From positions 37,161,270 to 37,225,269 of the forward strand of contig CM040422.1 of NCBI GenBank assembly GCA_022702705.1: a stretch of DNA of 64,000 bases, written 5' to 3'. Position numbers and translations under genes: made by a program. Positions 9,971 to 21,729 of the stretch are shown piece by piece (within the stretch, counting starts at the first letter, position 1; each line of letters starts with the position of its first letter). The stretch comes from Papilionanthe hookeriana x Papilionanthe teres (taxonomy: Eukaryota > Streptophyta > Magnoliopsida > Asparagales > Orchidaceae). The notes beneath the pieces were generated by a model. It was not told where the DNA came from and did no database searches. It saw nothing but the letters and a program-made list of their open reading frames with translations.

Positions 9971-11429
9971 ATGGATAATCTGTCTCCCAAAGCTTCTTTT
10001 TCGGAAATTGTTAATGGTGGATTGGTAAATCAACATGATAAATTAGTCTTTCCTCAAAATTATCATGACTCGACTGCTCGGATGTGGCAACTCGTCCTTT
10101 TATTAAACAGAGTGGTAAAGAAGGGTGGTAAGCCGGCCCTCATCTTCTCCGAAAATGAATTGTCTTCCTTGGTGGATTTGCATAAATTCACACCGATTGG
10201 TAAGTTTCAATATGGACATCCTAGGATGGAGCTTATAAGGAAATATTTTCAAGATTTTAAATTTAAGGGTAATTGGAAGGTTGGTTTATTTGATGGTAGA
10301 CATATAATGATCCATCTATCTAAAGAAGAGGACTATGCTAATTTATTCTCCAAGAAGGTGATTATGATTGAAGGGAAATACATGAAGATCTTCGAAATGG
10401 TCTCCTCGATTTTGATCCAAATCAAGAAGCACCTATTGTTCCCTGTTCTGGGTTAGATTACCCAATTTGAAACTTCATTTCTTTAATCATCAAGTAATTT
10501 ATGCAATCGGGACTGCTATTGGAAGGCCCTTGAAACTCGATATGTCTACTTTTAACTTATCTAGGCCTTCTTTAGCCGTAATCCCGGTCGAGAGAGACAT
10601 TACTCTACCCGATATCGAGGAAATTTGGCTCGGGTCCCCTCATAATGGATATTGGCAGCAGATTATTATGGAGCGTAAGCTTCAAATATTGTTATCACCG
10701 TAAGATGTTCGGTCATTCCAAGGAAAATTGTTATAGATTACAGCCAAACTTAAAGACTTTTAAAGTTGTTGGTAATAATGATAAGGGTATCGTCGTCGTT
10801 ATCAACATAACTCGTAGCTTAATTCGTATAAGTATAATATTCGTAATCCTTCTTCTACGATAGTTAATATAGCCGATGATGTGGTGTTACCTCAGCATCG
10901 AAATTCCTTTGTCCGATAGAAATATTTCGATGTGGCCGAAACTAAAGTGATCCGTGAAGGATTTATCCGAGGTAGTTATTAATATGGCCGAGGATCCTAT
11001 CATTCAAGATAAAAATGATGATATGGATACTCAATTTGATATGGGTACTCAAATTGGTGTAAATCGAATTTATTAATTAATCCTTCTTCTTCTAAAGAGC
11101 TTAATGATATGGGTATTCAAACCGATAATATGGGAGAGAACTCATCTCAAGATCGCAACATCGAGCCTCGCCATTATGCTTGTGGAGGCCGACATCGATA
11201 AAGCCCTTCCTAAAAAAACAAATTATCCTATTTTCCCGTGTAATGTACAAGAGGGTGATGTAGTTTTTACAAATACAGACTAATGTAGCAAAAGATCCGA
11301 ACAATGATCGGGTTGTTCAAAAGAGCAAAAAGAAATCTTTGGAGCCGAGGAATCTTTCCGAATCAAATATTATTCCTACAATCGCTTCTTCTTCTTCTAG
11401 GCTTACAAGAGGAGGAAGATCTTTTGCCA
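9971..11429 (+). pseudogene. ORF1 of L1 (RNA-binding, DUF4283-like and CCHC knuckle)
   Basis: It starts at ATG 9971. The first 163 codons are open and carry the DUF4283-type fold with a G-x-L-F-D-G-R-H-I-M-I block near 10280-10310. A frameshift leads to 10467-10703 (P-L-K-L-D and V-E-R-D-I-T-L-P-D blocks) and then to a third frame with a C-x-x-x-x-M-F-G-H-x-x-x-x-C zinc knuckle near 10690-10740. The remainder to 11429 is degenerate. In plant LINEs this protein binds the element RNA. Confidence 0.85.
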
Positions 11430-12100
11430 ATGATTAAATTTTTGTGTTGGAATATTAGGGGGTGGCAAATCCTGGCTCCCTTAATAGTACTTTTAAATCT
11501 TAACAGGATACATAAGTTTTGGGTAATGGTTCTACTTGAACCATCGGTGAAGTCAAATTTTGACAGCATTCTATAAAAGATTTCAAGGATATAAATTTTT
11601 CTTTAACTCTTCTAACAAGATTTGGCTAATCTGTAGGAAAGAGTTAAAAATAGATATTATTCAAGATCATTGGCAATTTCTCGCATTTCCATTTCGAGAT
11701 TGAGCAGTGTCAGTTGGCTTTGCTACATTTGTATATGCTTCTTCTTTTATAACCGAGAAAAAGGAGTTATGGGATCAGCTTACATTCTATTAGTCCGAAT
11801 ATCAAAAAAGCTTCGGATGGTCGGTGGTGATTTTAACTCAATTGCTCACCCTAGCGAGAAAAAGGAGGAAGAAATCCTAGTGGTACAGGATTTATTAACT
11901 TTTTCAAATAATATTAAAGATGCTGGTCTCTTTGATATTGGATTTGAGGGGTCTCCTTTTACATGGAAAAGAGGTTTGATTTATGAAAGAATTGATAGAA
12001 TTCTAGTTAATAAAGAATGGATGGAGTCGTTTTCCATTTCAAAAGTAAAGCACCCGGTTAGATTGGGTCGGATCATGCCCCTTTGTTAACTATTTTCTCA
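11430..12100 (+). pseudogene. ORF2 endonuclease domain of L1
   Basis: The AP-like endonuclease nicks target DNA to start target-primed reverse transcription. Seen: ATG at 11430, W-N-I-R-G (metal-binding Asn), L-L-E-P (catalytic Glu), G-G-D-F-N near 11825, an S-P-F-T-W-K-R-G and E-R-I-D-R block near 11955-12000, and a shifted S-D-H-type block near 12070. Frameshifts separate the blocks. Confidence 0.88.
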
Positions 12101-12259
12101 AATACTTCGTTGTCAAGAAGAAAACTTTTAGATATCTAAATGTCCGGCATTCTCATCCTACTTATCAAAGTTTAATCGAGGCAAATTGGATTTGCCCGAG
12201 TGGTTTTACCGAGGCTAATCCTATTATCCAACTATGGCAAAGGTTGTAAAAATGATAGC

Positions 12260-14200
12260 TAAATCTTTAAATGCTTGGAACTCGGAAGGAGTTTGGTGAT
12301 CTGAAAGATAATATTCTTAAAGCCGAAAAGCAAGTGGAGTTACCGGAAAGGGAGGCAGAGGAGGGAAGGTGTACGTATAATCAACTTCTCGAGGCAAATG
12401 AAAATTTAAATAATGCTATTAGGAATGAAGAACTCGTTTCTAATGCAAAAAGCTTCGCTAACCATTTTCTCGTATGGTGACAGGAATTCAAAATACTTCC
12501 ATGCCGTCATTAAATATAAAAGAACTTTGAATAACATCTCGTAGAATTAAATCGATCTTAAAGGCCGGATTTCGATTACAAAGATATTGCCGAAGATGCC
12601 ATTTTATATTTTCGGAAGCCGTTTTCTTTTAGGCTTTCAAATATGAATTTGTTCTCTCGCATCCCCGATGGATGATGGTTTATTCAAAGGTGACATATGC
12701 AAGTTGACTCAGTGTACCAATCAAGAGGAAATTTTTAATTCTATTAATGCTATGGAGGGTAATAAAACAAATGGTCCGTATGGTTTTACATCTCGATTTC
12801 TACAAGAAAAATTGGAATATAATCAAAATACAGGTGGTTTTGGTCGTGCAAGCTTTTTTTCAAAATGTTGATCCGCCTAAATATTTTGCTTCTTCTACAA
12901 TTGTGCTTATTCCTAAAGATAAGTGTAGGAATGGATGGAGTGATTTCGCATCAATCAGTATTACTTCTATATTTTCTAAAATTATCGTAAGGTAATTGTG
13001 AATAGACTTCAACCTTACTTAGAAGATTTGATCTCTCGATAATCAAACTCGCTTATATTAAGGGAAGAGGCATAACCGATAATATCCTTCTTGCACAAGA
13101 ATTACTTATGGATATTGATAAATCTTGTAGAGGTTCCAATGTAATGTTCAAATTAGATCTCTCCAAAGCCTTTGATTCTATAAGCTGGTCTTTTGTCTTG
13201 GAGGTATTAACTCGCTAGAGGCTTTGGTACCGAATTTTGCAATCTAATTTCTAGATGGATGCAAAATAACTACTACAAGCATATTGATTAGTGGTCGTAG
13301 TCATGGTTTTTTTCAAGCCGAGAGAGGAATTAAGCAAGGAGACCCCTTGTCTCCTTACATCTTCATTTTAGTTTTTGATTACCTATCTAGAATGTTAAAC
13401 AAGTTCCAACTCAATCATCCTTATGTCCAATATCAAGCATAGATCTAAATTATTGGTGAGTCATCTTGCTTATGCAGATGATGTTATTGTTTTCTCGCAA
13501 TGGTAGTAAGAACTCTATTAAGGGTATTATGAAAAATTTAGCTTCCTTTCAAGAAGTTTCGGTATGGTATTCAATAAATCCAAATGTTCTTTTCTACCTA
13601 GTTCGCTAATGCAAATACATCATAGAAAATGGATTTCGGATTTTACCGGATTCAAAGAAGCAAACTTTATCCTCTAAAATATCTTGGCTTTCCTCTCGAT
13701 TAAGGGAAGAAGAAAACTTTCTCATTTTGATGAAGTGGTGTCTAAAGTCTCTTCACAAATTAATTGTTGGTCTTCTTGTTTTCTATCCAATGGTGGTAGA
13801 ATTACTTTACCGAGAAGTATCTTAACCGCTTTCCCAATCTATATTCTCAAAATTATTAGAATGAAGAAAAGCACTCAAAAATTACTCTCCATTATGTTTA
13901 ATAAGTTCTTATGGGAAGGACAAGCATAAAAATATGCATTGGTCTTCTGGGAAAAACTATGTAAACCATTGTCTAGTGGTGGTTTGGGTTTTAAAAGTTT
14001 TTCTCATTTAAGCTTTGCTTTCTATTGTAAACAATGGGTGAACTTTAGAGCTAATAAGTCTTTATGGGCTAGATTTATGCATGACAAGTATTGCTTTGAT
14101 ACTCATCCCACTCTGGTTAAGGTTAAATTGGGTGATTCTAAATCTTGGAAGGAAATGCTGAAAGTCAAAGAGTTTGCGTAAAAGTTGTTTATTTGGGATG
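12260..14200 (+). pseudogene. ORF2 reverse transcriptase of L1
   Basis: LINE RT blocks occur in order: a G-N-K-T-x-G-P-x-G-F-T block (about 12755), L-I-P-K-D (about 12910), K-L-D-L-S-K-A-F-D with catalytic Asp (about 13150), Q-G-D-P-L-S-P (about 13335), and Y-A-D-D at 13471-13482. The thumb and connection follow (13684-14181). The frames are broken repeatedly. All core catalytic Asp codons survive, so the breaks are indels and stops rather than loss of active-site residues. Confidence 0.9.
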
Positions 14201-14449
14201 TTGGTGAAGGTCAACTTGACTTCCGGAGGGATACATGGCTATTCAATGAACCCCTGTTAGATCAATGCAATCATACTTCCAATATACGTAGGTATCGTAT
14301 AGTTGGGTGAATGAAGCTTGGAATGCTCATTTATTAGAGAAGGAGGTTAATAAAGAGACTTTGAATAAAATTTTATCTCGTACCCATTCAAGCTACTAAG
14401 AAGGATAAATTAATCACTAAAAATGCTTCTCACCAAAGCCTTGCAAAGT

Positions 14450-14700
14450 TTATTTACTTATCTAGTACATCTTGGAGTGATACTAACTCTGGGACCGTCA
14501 TATGGAATAAATTTCTATCACCTTCTATGTCATTCTTCTCCGTTGGAGGCTAATCAGGAAGTTTTTACCTACCGATGATATTTTAAAGCTCAAAGGCTTA
14601 AGGGGGCCATCTAGATGCTTGTTCCGCCATTCTAATGAGGAAACCATTTATCATCTTTTTCCGAATTGTTCGTAAAGTCAATTGATTTGGAATTCGTGCC
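14450..14700 (+). pseudogene. zf-RVT-like segment of L1 ORF2
   Basis: The P-S-M-S-F-F block, P-T-D-D and L-K-L-K-G-L-R-G-P-S, followed by His/Cys residues, is the zinc-binding connection seen after RT in plant LINEs. It is shifted in frame and one Cys is lost. The same segment in L4 is the site of the XA insertion. Confidence 0.75.
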
Positions 14701-14936
14701 GGAAAGATGTCACACTAAGGCCAAGTTCTTTTTGTGGAATTCTATCGAAACTTGTTGGCCGGATTGGAGATGTGATGGAAATTTCTATATACCTCTTATT
14801 ATATTTTGGTTCATCCGGTCTTCCCGTAAATGAACTTTTATTTAAAAATATGAAGTTTTCTTCGAGCCGATCATTAATAATTGTGTGGCTTATCTTTCTA
14901 AGATAAGAAAACAAGCTCAATATCGAGGGAAATCGT

Positions 14937-15489
14937 GTGGTTTCTAAAACATTGTGGGTCCATTGGAAAGCTCCTCCCGTTCTATGGACAAAGATAAACG
15001 TGGATGGTAGTTTTAAAAAGGACAGAGCTGGTATGGGTATTTTGGGGAGAGATCACAAAGGTAAATGTTTATGGATTTTGGCAGCACCAATTTTTGCAAA
15101 GAAAGCACTGGAAGCTGAGGCAATTGCCTTTTATTGGGGAGTAAAATCTGCAATATTGAATAAGCATCAGCACATCCATATCGAAACAGATTCCGCCTTC
15201 CTAATTAACATTCTATTGAACAAAGCCGTCGCACCCCGGTACATTGTGATATGGATTCACAAAATTCTGCATATTGCTTCATCTCAAACCATTAGGTGGA
15301 GTCATATATACAGAGAATGCAATCAACCCGCTAACCGGCTTCGCTATTAAAGCTTCATCCTCGCATTTTTCTTTGTGTTGTCCCTATGTTCTCTCCAAGG
15401 CAAAAACATCTTTTTTCTATGCTTTCAATCTTCTACTTTATGGGGATCTTCTCTCTATTCCTCATTTGAGATGTAATAAGCTTTTTTAG
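14937..15489 (+). pseudogene. ORF2 RNase H domain of L1
   Basis: An RVT_3-type RNase H with N-V-D-G-S (first Asp, about 14998), A-L-E-A-E-A (Glu, about 15108), E-T-D-S (second Asp, about 15184) and an R-E-C-N-Q-P-A-N block (about 15314). The first 137 codons are open and a shift near 15340 leads to the terminal segment ending at 15489. It would remove template RNA during insertion. Confidence 0.9.
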
Positions 15490-15516
15490 TTTTAATAAGA
15501 TTGCCCTTTCATAAAA

Positions 15517-15622
15517 ATATATATATATATATATACATACATCTATATATATATATATACATACATCTATATATATATATATACATACATACATATATAT
15601 ATATATATACATACATCTATAT

Positions 15623-15671
<49 letters not shown>

Positions 15672-15685
15672 CATATATATATATA
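15517..15685. repeat. (TA)n / TACATACATC tract shared by the 3' ends of L1 and L2
   Basis: TA dinucleotides are interspersed with CATACATC units. It lies tail-to-tail between L1 (+) and L2 (-), so it can be the tail of either or a target used by both. Confidence 0.95.
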
Positions 15686-15959
15686 TTTTTTTTTTTCAAA
15701 AAACTTGCCTAGCAGTGCAAGAAGTATATTAATCACCATCTTATGTTCTTACAAAAGGAAGACCTATCCTATCACCATGCAACAAAACCGCAAGGGAAGG
15801 TGGAGGTGTAGTTTCTACCAAAATTTCCCTTTTACAATAACCCCGAGATGCAAGCCAAGTAGTGCAGGAGCATTACCCTCCCTAGGTATATATGAAAAAA
15901 TTAAATTTATACTCTCAACCTCTCCCTTCACTCTATTCAACCATCTCTAAATGTACCAT

Positions 15960-16240
15960 GGAGCAACTTCGGTCCCTTGCAGAAGCTAATGCAATTAGAA
16001 GAGTCTCGATTCTACCATTAGGAATCTCACATCACGGATTCCGGCAATTTTAATTGCCCAAAAGATGGCCACCATTTCAGCCTCAAGTGCATCACAGACC
16101 TCAACAGGAGAGTAGAAGAACAATAAGCAATGCCCCACCCCATTTCTAAAGATGCCACCAATCCCTGCCTGCTGAATTTTGAAGCTTCCATCAGTATTAA
16201 CTTTGATCCAATAGGAAGAGGGAGGGGACCACCCAAGCAA
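15960..16240 (-). pseudogene. RNase H domain of L2
   Basis: N-T-D-G-S, A-G-I-G-G and A-L-E-A-E blocks are open from 16240 down to 15995. The frame breaks just where the second catalytic Asp (V-E-x-D-S) is expected, so the domain is incomplete. Confidence 0.85.
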
Positions 16241-16436
16241 CCAGAGAAAGGGGGGAGGAATGTTCAGAACCTACTTGGCGGATATCGATGAATTTGTGAT
16301 ATTTAGTAAGTTTCTTAAGGTAAGTTAAGCAATGAGCAAGCAACAAGGGAGGCAGGGACGTAACACCCCTCAAATCTAACCTTATTTCGCCCATCCGGAT
16401 AAACCAGAGCCACAACACAAGGAACCACCAGGAGAT

Positions 16437-16835
16437 TCACCTTATGCCGCCCCCCAACACATCAATAGGTCCAGCCAACTTAATTGCAAAGTATCTACCC
16501 GAATCCCGCTTATCACATGCCTCCGTACCTCTCGAGAGAAGGCACACCCGAAGAACAAATGATCCCCGCATTCTTCCTCCCGCATACATAATAGCATAGC
16601 AGGAAGGCCCTCTAATCCCCTTTAATTCGAGGATATCATCAGTAGGAAGAAGTAAATGTCTTAATCTCCAACAAAAGAAGGACATGGAAGGAGACAGCAG
16701 TTTGCTCCACAGCTCAGGTCCCCACCTGATATGGTCCCAGGAATAGAATTTCTGAAAGATAAAGGTCCCCAGCTTTTGATGAAGTTGCTGTTTGGTGATA
16801 ATCTTATCTCTTTTTTCAGGATGAAAGGGAGTCAA
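16437..16835 (-). pseudogene. zf-RVT-like segment of L2
   Basis: A 132-codon open stretch with S-P-S-M-S-F-F-C-W, P-T-D-D and L-K-G-I-R-G-P-S blocks, as in L1 and L4. Confidence 0.8.
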
Positions 16836-16884
16836 GAGTACTCGCCGTAGCTGGGTCGTGATTTAGGATGTATTCCAGTACTCG

Positions 16885-18480
16885 TCAGCTCCATTGGTTT
16901 TCGTACCAAAAGGTATTAACATAGCATTTAGATATAGAAGGTCCATCAACATTTTGTGGGCAAGTGAGTTTCTCCCCTCCCCACACCCAATTATCAGCCT
17001 TATCTTTGACCTTTAGCAATTCCTTCCATAATCTAGAGTCCCCCAGCTTAGGCACCACCAGAGATGGGTGATCCTTTCTACAGTATTTACCATGCATATA
17101 CTGAGCCCAAATGGTATCATTAGCCCTAAATCTAATCCACAATTTACATAAATTTATGAAGCCGAGTCGTTCAAAGCTTCTAAACCCTGCACCCTCACCG
17201 AAGGGGTTTACACAACTTGCTTCCGAGATGACCAATGGATCCGTTTATGCCGACCAGCCCAAAGAAATTTGTTGAAAATTCTGCCAATGCTTGTTTGTGT
17301 ACTCTTTTTCATGATAAACATCTCGTAGAGCATAGGAGGGGAGGGCGCTTAAAATGCTCTTCGACAAAGTTAGCCTCCCCATTGGACAAAAAGGAATTAG
17401 ACCACCCGTAAATTTGTGTTTTGATTTTCTCGGAGATTTCTTGAAAATGAGTTTGTCTTGATCTTCCCTTAAACAAATGGACTCCTGTGTAATCGATAGG
17501 CAAAGTAGCGGATCGAAAGTCGATGTAATCAGCAATCCAGGTTTTCATCATCGGTCGACATTAGAACTAGGGTAGAAATGGCATTTCCGAAGATTAAGCT
17601 CCAAACCGAAGCCTCCTCGAAATGAGCTAGTGTTTTCATTACATTTTTAATAGCCACTTTAGAAGCCTTAGAGAAGATAATGATATCATCAGCATAAGAT
17701 AAATGACTTACAATTAAATTGGACTCGCGATGGTAAGTCGAACTTGGTGTTCGGGTGAAGACAAAATCTAATAACTGGATAAGTAGTCAAAAGCAAGGAT
17801 AAAAATGGTAGGGGAGAGAGGATCACCTTGCTCGATACCTCCGGAAGCTCTAAAGAACCCATGGCATTTCCCGTTCACCATAACGGAATGAGCATTATTG
17901 CTTAGCCACCTATGGATGAGTCGAACAAAACTCCGTCGAAAACCCCTAAGATATAAAGTTTGGGTGATAAACCCCCAACCGATGGTATCATATGCTTTTC
18001 TTATATCCAAATTTCGAGTATCACATTGTTGCCTCTACATTTCTTATCTAAATCCAACACCAATTCCCGAGCCAGCAAGATATTATCCGAAATTGATCCG
18101 CCCTTCACAAATGCAAATGACCGGGCAAATCGAAGATTCGAATGTGGCCGCAATCTTGCCATGATGATTTTACCGATAATTTTGGACATTACGAAGTAAG
18201 GCTAATTGGTCCGTAATCTCCCCATGATTTTCTCAATTTGTTTTTTGGGATTAAAACAATTGTAGAGGCATAAAAATACCTCGGGAAGATCCATACCCCG
18301 GAAGAAATCTTGTACAGCTTGAATAATCTCCTTCCCAACAACTCGTCCAACCAGCCTTTATAAAAGTTGGAAGAGAAGCCATCGGACTCTGCAGCTTTAG
18401 CATCATCTAAGGAGTCTAATGCATTTTTTATCTCCTCCTCCCCGGGATTTCCACTAAGTTAAGATTCCGAACATACATAT
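16885..18480 (-). pseudogene. reverse transcriptase of L2
   Basis: Read on the minus strand: I-M-A-R-L-R-P with the following F-V-K-G-x-S-I-S-D-N-I block (about 18170-18075), D-I-R-K-A-Y-D-T-I-G-W (18010), Q-G-D-P-L-S-P-T-I-F (about 17840), Y-A-D-D (17685-17696), then the thumb and connection (17535-16885). Several frames are involved, so it is not functional. Confidence 0.88.
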
Positions 18481-18713
18481 TCGGGTCCGTAGCAAATTCT
18501 CATAAATAGGGTAGACAAATATTAGGTTGGGTAAACATTTGAGCAAAGTGGTTAACAGCATCCAAAGCTATATCTTCTCGCATTATGAAGCACAATCCCA
18601 GCTTCATCGTTGATGGAAAGAATCATGTTACACTTCCTCTTATACTTAATGAATGCATGATAATACTTAGTGTTTCTATCCCCTTCAATAAATCGTGCAG
18701 TAATCGCTTTCGT

Positions 18714-19711
18714 TTATAAAACTCCTCCCGGTATGTGAACTGGACCAACAACTCGATCTTGTGCATTATAAAGAGCCGCTTCACTGCCCACACCATTAAT
18801 AAAACCAGCTTCAGCAGCAGCCACATCCTCTTCAGCCTTCTTAAGATTATCTTGTACATTCCCAAAAACTGTCCAATTCCAGTTTCTGAAATGCTGAGCA
18901 GTGATTTTGTGCAAATTCCATAGGTTTCCCCAAGAGGAGCCTCCCATGGGGGAAACCCATACCTTCCCTAGTTCAGCTAGAAAATCTGGGTGCTTAGTCC
19001 ACATGTTTTGAAATCTGAACATACCACCATTACTGTTAACAGTGTTGTTAATAGAGATGAGCAAAGGTCTGTGATCTGAGCCAGCCATGGATAAATGAGT
19101 CACAATGGTATAGGGAAATTGCTGAAGCCAAGAGGAATTCCCCAGCACTCTGTCAAGTCTCTCCCAGGTTCTACCCCTTCTCCGGTGTAGCTGGACCACA
19201 AAAACCTAGATCAAAGATTGCTGCATCAGCAATAAATTGATTGAACCTATTCATGGAAGCCTAGCTAGAGAAGCACCACCCTTCTTTTCAGCAGCAGAAG
19301 AAAGGCAATTAAAATCTCCACCAACAAGCCAAATGAATTGATGCCGGGAGCAATGTTAACCAGAGTTATTCCAAAGATTCTCGCTGAAGAACAGAGCCGA
19401 GCTAGCATAAATGAAAGTGACAAAACCAACAAAATCACCAATAGAAACTCGAATATGCATAAATTGTCGATGGTCTACCAAAATAGAACAATTTAACTCC
19501 TTTCTAGCAAAAACCCGCATCTTATTACTCACATTAATCCAACATTGGAAGTTAGGGAATTTTTTAATGATGCATCGAGAATTTTTATTAACCATGGGTT
19601 CAAGTAAAGCAAAACACCATAGCTTGTAATATTTAACCATATATTTAACTCTGCTAAGAGAGGAGGGATGAGCAGCCCCTCTTATATTCCAAGACATGTA
19701 AAATTTATCAT
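18714..19711 (-). pseudogene. ORF2 endonuclease of L2
   Basis: It starts near ATG 19711, with a one-base shift to the frame at 19697 that carries W-N-I-R-G. L-L-E-P follows, and a second open stretch from 19199 carries R-T-W-E-R-L-D-R and A-G-S-D-H-R-P-L, the conserved endonuclease C-terminal motifs. The 161-codon stretch below 19199 is one of the longest uninterrupted ones in L2. Confidence 0.88.
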
Positions 19712-19739
19712 ATTAGAAGAGTTTCCCTTTTCCCCTAGT

Positions 19740-20383
19740 CCTAGGGGCGTAAAGGGGCTATCAGTGAGGATCACATAAAGGCCGGGATTCCGATAGACTT
19801 TGTATCTCCGATTTACTTTTCTTCCTTTTACTCGTTTTTCCGAATTTGCCATCCGGACTTCAGCTCCTCATTCACCACTCGAATCTTTCCCCGACCAATT
19901 CCATTCTATTTTCCACTTCCCCGATAATCCTGTGAGGGGATTCACTTCTATAATCTTCATGGTTTCACCCCCTCCACCACACCTCGTCGCTCCTTCACAT
20001 TCCGCACATCCTCTTTTTCCCCTTCACAATCCGTACTTCCTCTTTCAGTCCTCGAGGGTCAAGAATAACCACATCCCCGGAGACAGCTACAGCATTCGAC
20101 CCCGCACATCCCCAGGAGCCAAGTTAACCTTCCGCTTACTAAAAGGTTTCTTTTTGCTGGGAGGATGAAGTCTCGTAGCAATTTTCCAACTCATGACCAA
20201 ACATTCTACAAAGTGCTTGCAGTAAAAGGTTTAAATTCTACTTCCACCTCCCCGCCGTAAACCCTCATCGTGTAAATCCTCATCCGTTCTCACCCACACT
20301 CTATGGATATCAGGGAGAGTAATATCCCTTTCCACTAAAACCCTTGCTGCTGCTGGTCTAGCTAGATCAAAAGTATGAGTGTC
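19740..20383 (-). pseudogene. ORF1 C-terminal part of L2
   Basis: A block L-A-R-P-A-A-A-R-V-L-V-E-R-D-I-T-L-P-D-I (about 20372-20315) and, in a shifted frame, C-R-M-F-G-H-E-L-E-N-C (about 20215-20180) are the end of the DUF4283-like domain and the zinc knuckle. Upstream ORF1 sequence is absent. Any protein continuing past 20383 would run into L3's 5' region and is not real. Confidence 0.75.
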
Positions 20384-20420
20384 TGTTTCTTTTGATATAT
20401 ATATGTTTCTTTTGATATAG
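20384..20420. repeat. 16-bp direct repeat at the L2/L3 head-to-head junction
   Basis: TGTTTCTTTTGATATA occurs at 20384-20399 and again at 20404-20419, separated by TATA. It lies exactly between the truncated 5' end of L2 and the 5' end of L3. It could be a target duplication, a filler duplication, or two steps of a short tandem repeat. Confidence 0.8.
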
Positions 20421-20615
20421 AAAAAGAAGGAGGCGGGAACTGGTGCTCTGCTAGGGTTTGAATGGCGGCGGGGGTGACTGCCGCTGGTGGCAGTGTTTTG
20501 AGGTTGGTGGTGTGGTGCTTTTTGACTTCCTGGGTTGTTTCGGGGGTAAGGTTGCACTCGGTCTCTCGGTTTTGGCTTATTCCCGGCTGTTTACTTAAGT
20601 TATTTTTCCATTGGT

Positions 20616-21720
20616 AATGGCTCGTGAGGGGTTTGAAGCTGATCCTTCTTGGGGAGCTAAATGATCTTATGTCGAGGTTACTCGTTAGAAATGAGGGAGG
20701 AGTCACTCGGGGGACAAGCCGGTGTTCCCGCAACTTTATCATGATGCAATAGATGGGAAAGCGTAATGTGAATTCATTAGAAGGTGTACAAAGAAGGCCG
20801 GAAAGCTTGCTTTGATCTTTACAGAGGAGGAAATCGAGAAACTAGCGGAACCTTACAAATTTACTTTGGTGGGAAGTTCCAGCTTGGGCATCCCAAACTC
20901 GACATTGTTAGAAAGGTGATCGATGATCTCAAACTACTTGGACAATGGAAAATTGGAGTGTTTGATAGTAGACACATTATGCTTCAACTCTCAAGAGAAG
21001 ATGATTATGCTCGAGTCTTTTCAAAGAAATTTATCATGGTGGATGGGAAAACCATGAAGTCTGTTGAAATGGACCATGGATTTTGATCCTTCACAGAACC
21101 CCTATTGTTCCCGTTTGGTTTAACCTCCCTAATTTAAAACTACCTTATATCCATCACCAAATCTTATATGACATAGCCGACTCTATGGGGAAACCACTCA
21201 AGTTGGATATGCCTTCGCAAACCTTTCCGGAATCTCCAAAGCCAGATTTCGGTGGAAGGGATATAACCCATCCATATATTGATGGGGTATGGTCGAGTAC
21301 AACTAATAATGGCTATTGGCAACCAATTATGTTGGAATATCAACCTCTATATTGCAAACACTCGCCATATTTTTGGGCATACTGTGGAGCAAGTGCTATA
21401 GAGTACATCCGGAGCTCGGACCTTTTAAGATAGCCTGAAGAATCATCTAGAGGTTAATCAACCTTCAACCAGATGAAACAACAAACCGAAAATGGTCAAA
21501 TTCATCTCGCACACCGTTGTCGACAGGAGTAATAATGAGTCTCGTGGTGCTGGAATTTCGAAACCAAGGCTAGGAGGAACAATCAAACTACTCACTATAA
21601 TTCTAATCCTACATCCGTGGAAGATATCACCGAAAAGAACCCCCCGATGAAAATAGATTAGATGGATCGGAAGATGTTGCTACTGATAGTAGGATCGATC
21701 CTTTATCAAGTGCTCAGTGA
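20616..21720 (+). pseudogene. ORF1 of L3
   Basis: Probable ATG at 20616, soon followed by a stop. The DUF4283-like domain is readable at 20784-21086 (open, 100 codons, with an F-D-S-R-H-I-M-L-Q-L block) and 21083-21433 (P-L-K-L-D-M and G-R-D-I-T-H-P-Y-I blocks). A decayed zinc-knuckle region follows near 21340-21430. Confidence 0.82.
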
Positions 21721-21729
21721 ATCCCTTGG

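Larger units (their letters stand above)
9706..15517 (+). mobile_element. L1: near full-length LINE (plant L1 type with RNase H), degenerate
   Basis: About 5.8 kb. The order is 5' UTR, ORF1 with DUF4283-like domain and zinc knuckle, endonuclease, RT, zf-RVT-like segment and RNase H, ending at a (TA)n tail (15517-15685). It begins at the end of the L0 (TA)n tract. Many frameshifts and stops break both ORFs. The order is that of plant L1 elements that acquired an archaeal-type RNase H. Confidence 0.9.
15686..20383 (-). mobile_element. L2: LINE on the minus strand, 5'-truncated in ORF1
   Basis: Reading from 20383 down: ORF1 remains, endonuclease, RT, zf-RVT segment, RNase H, 3' UTR, then an 11-base poly(A) (T-run at 15686-15696) joined to (TA)n. 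The ORF1 match begins inside the DUF4283-like region, so the 5' end is missing at about 20380. All coding parts are degenerate. Confidence 0.88.

Noticed and set aside
20231..20557. A 108-codon minus-strand ORF joining an ORF1-like block to an unrelated N-terminus
   Set aside because: It crosses the L2/L3 junction; the N-terminal half is L3's 5' UTR read backwards.
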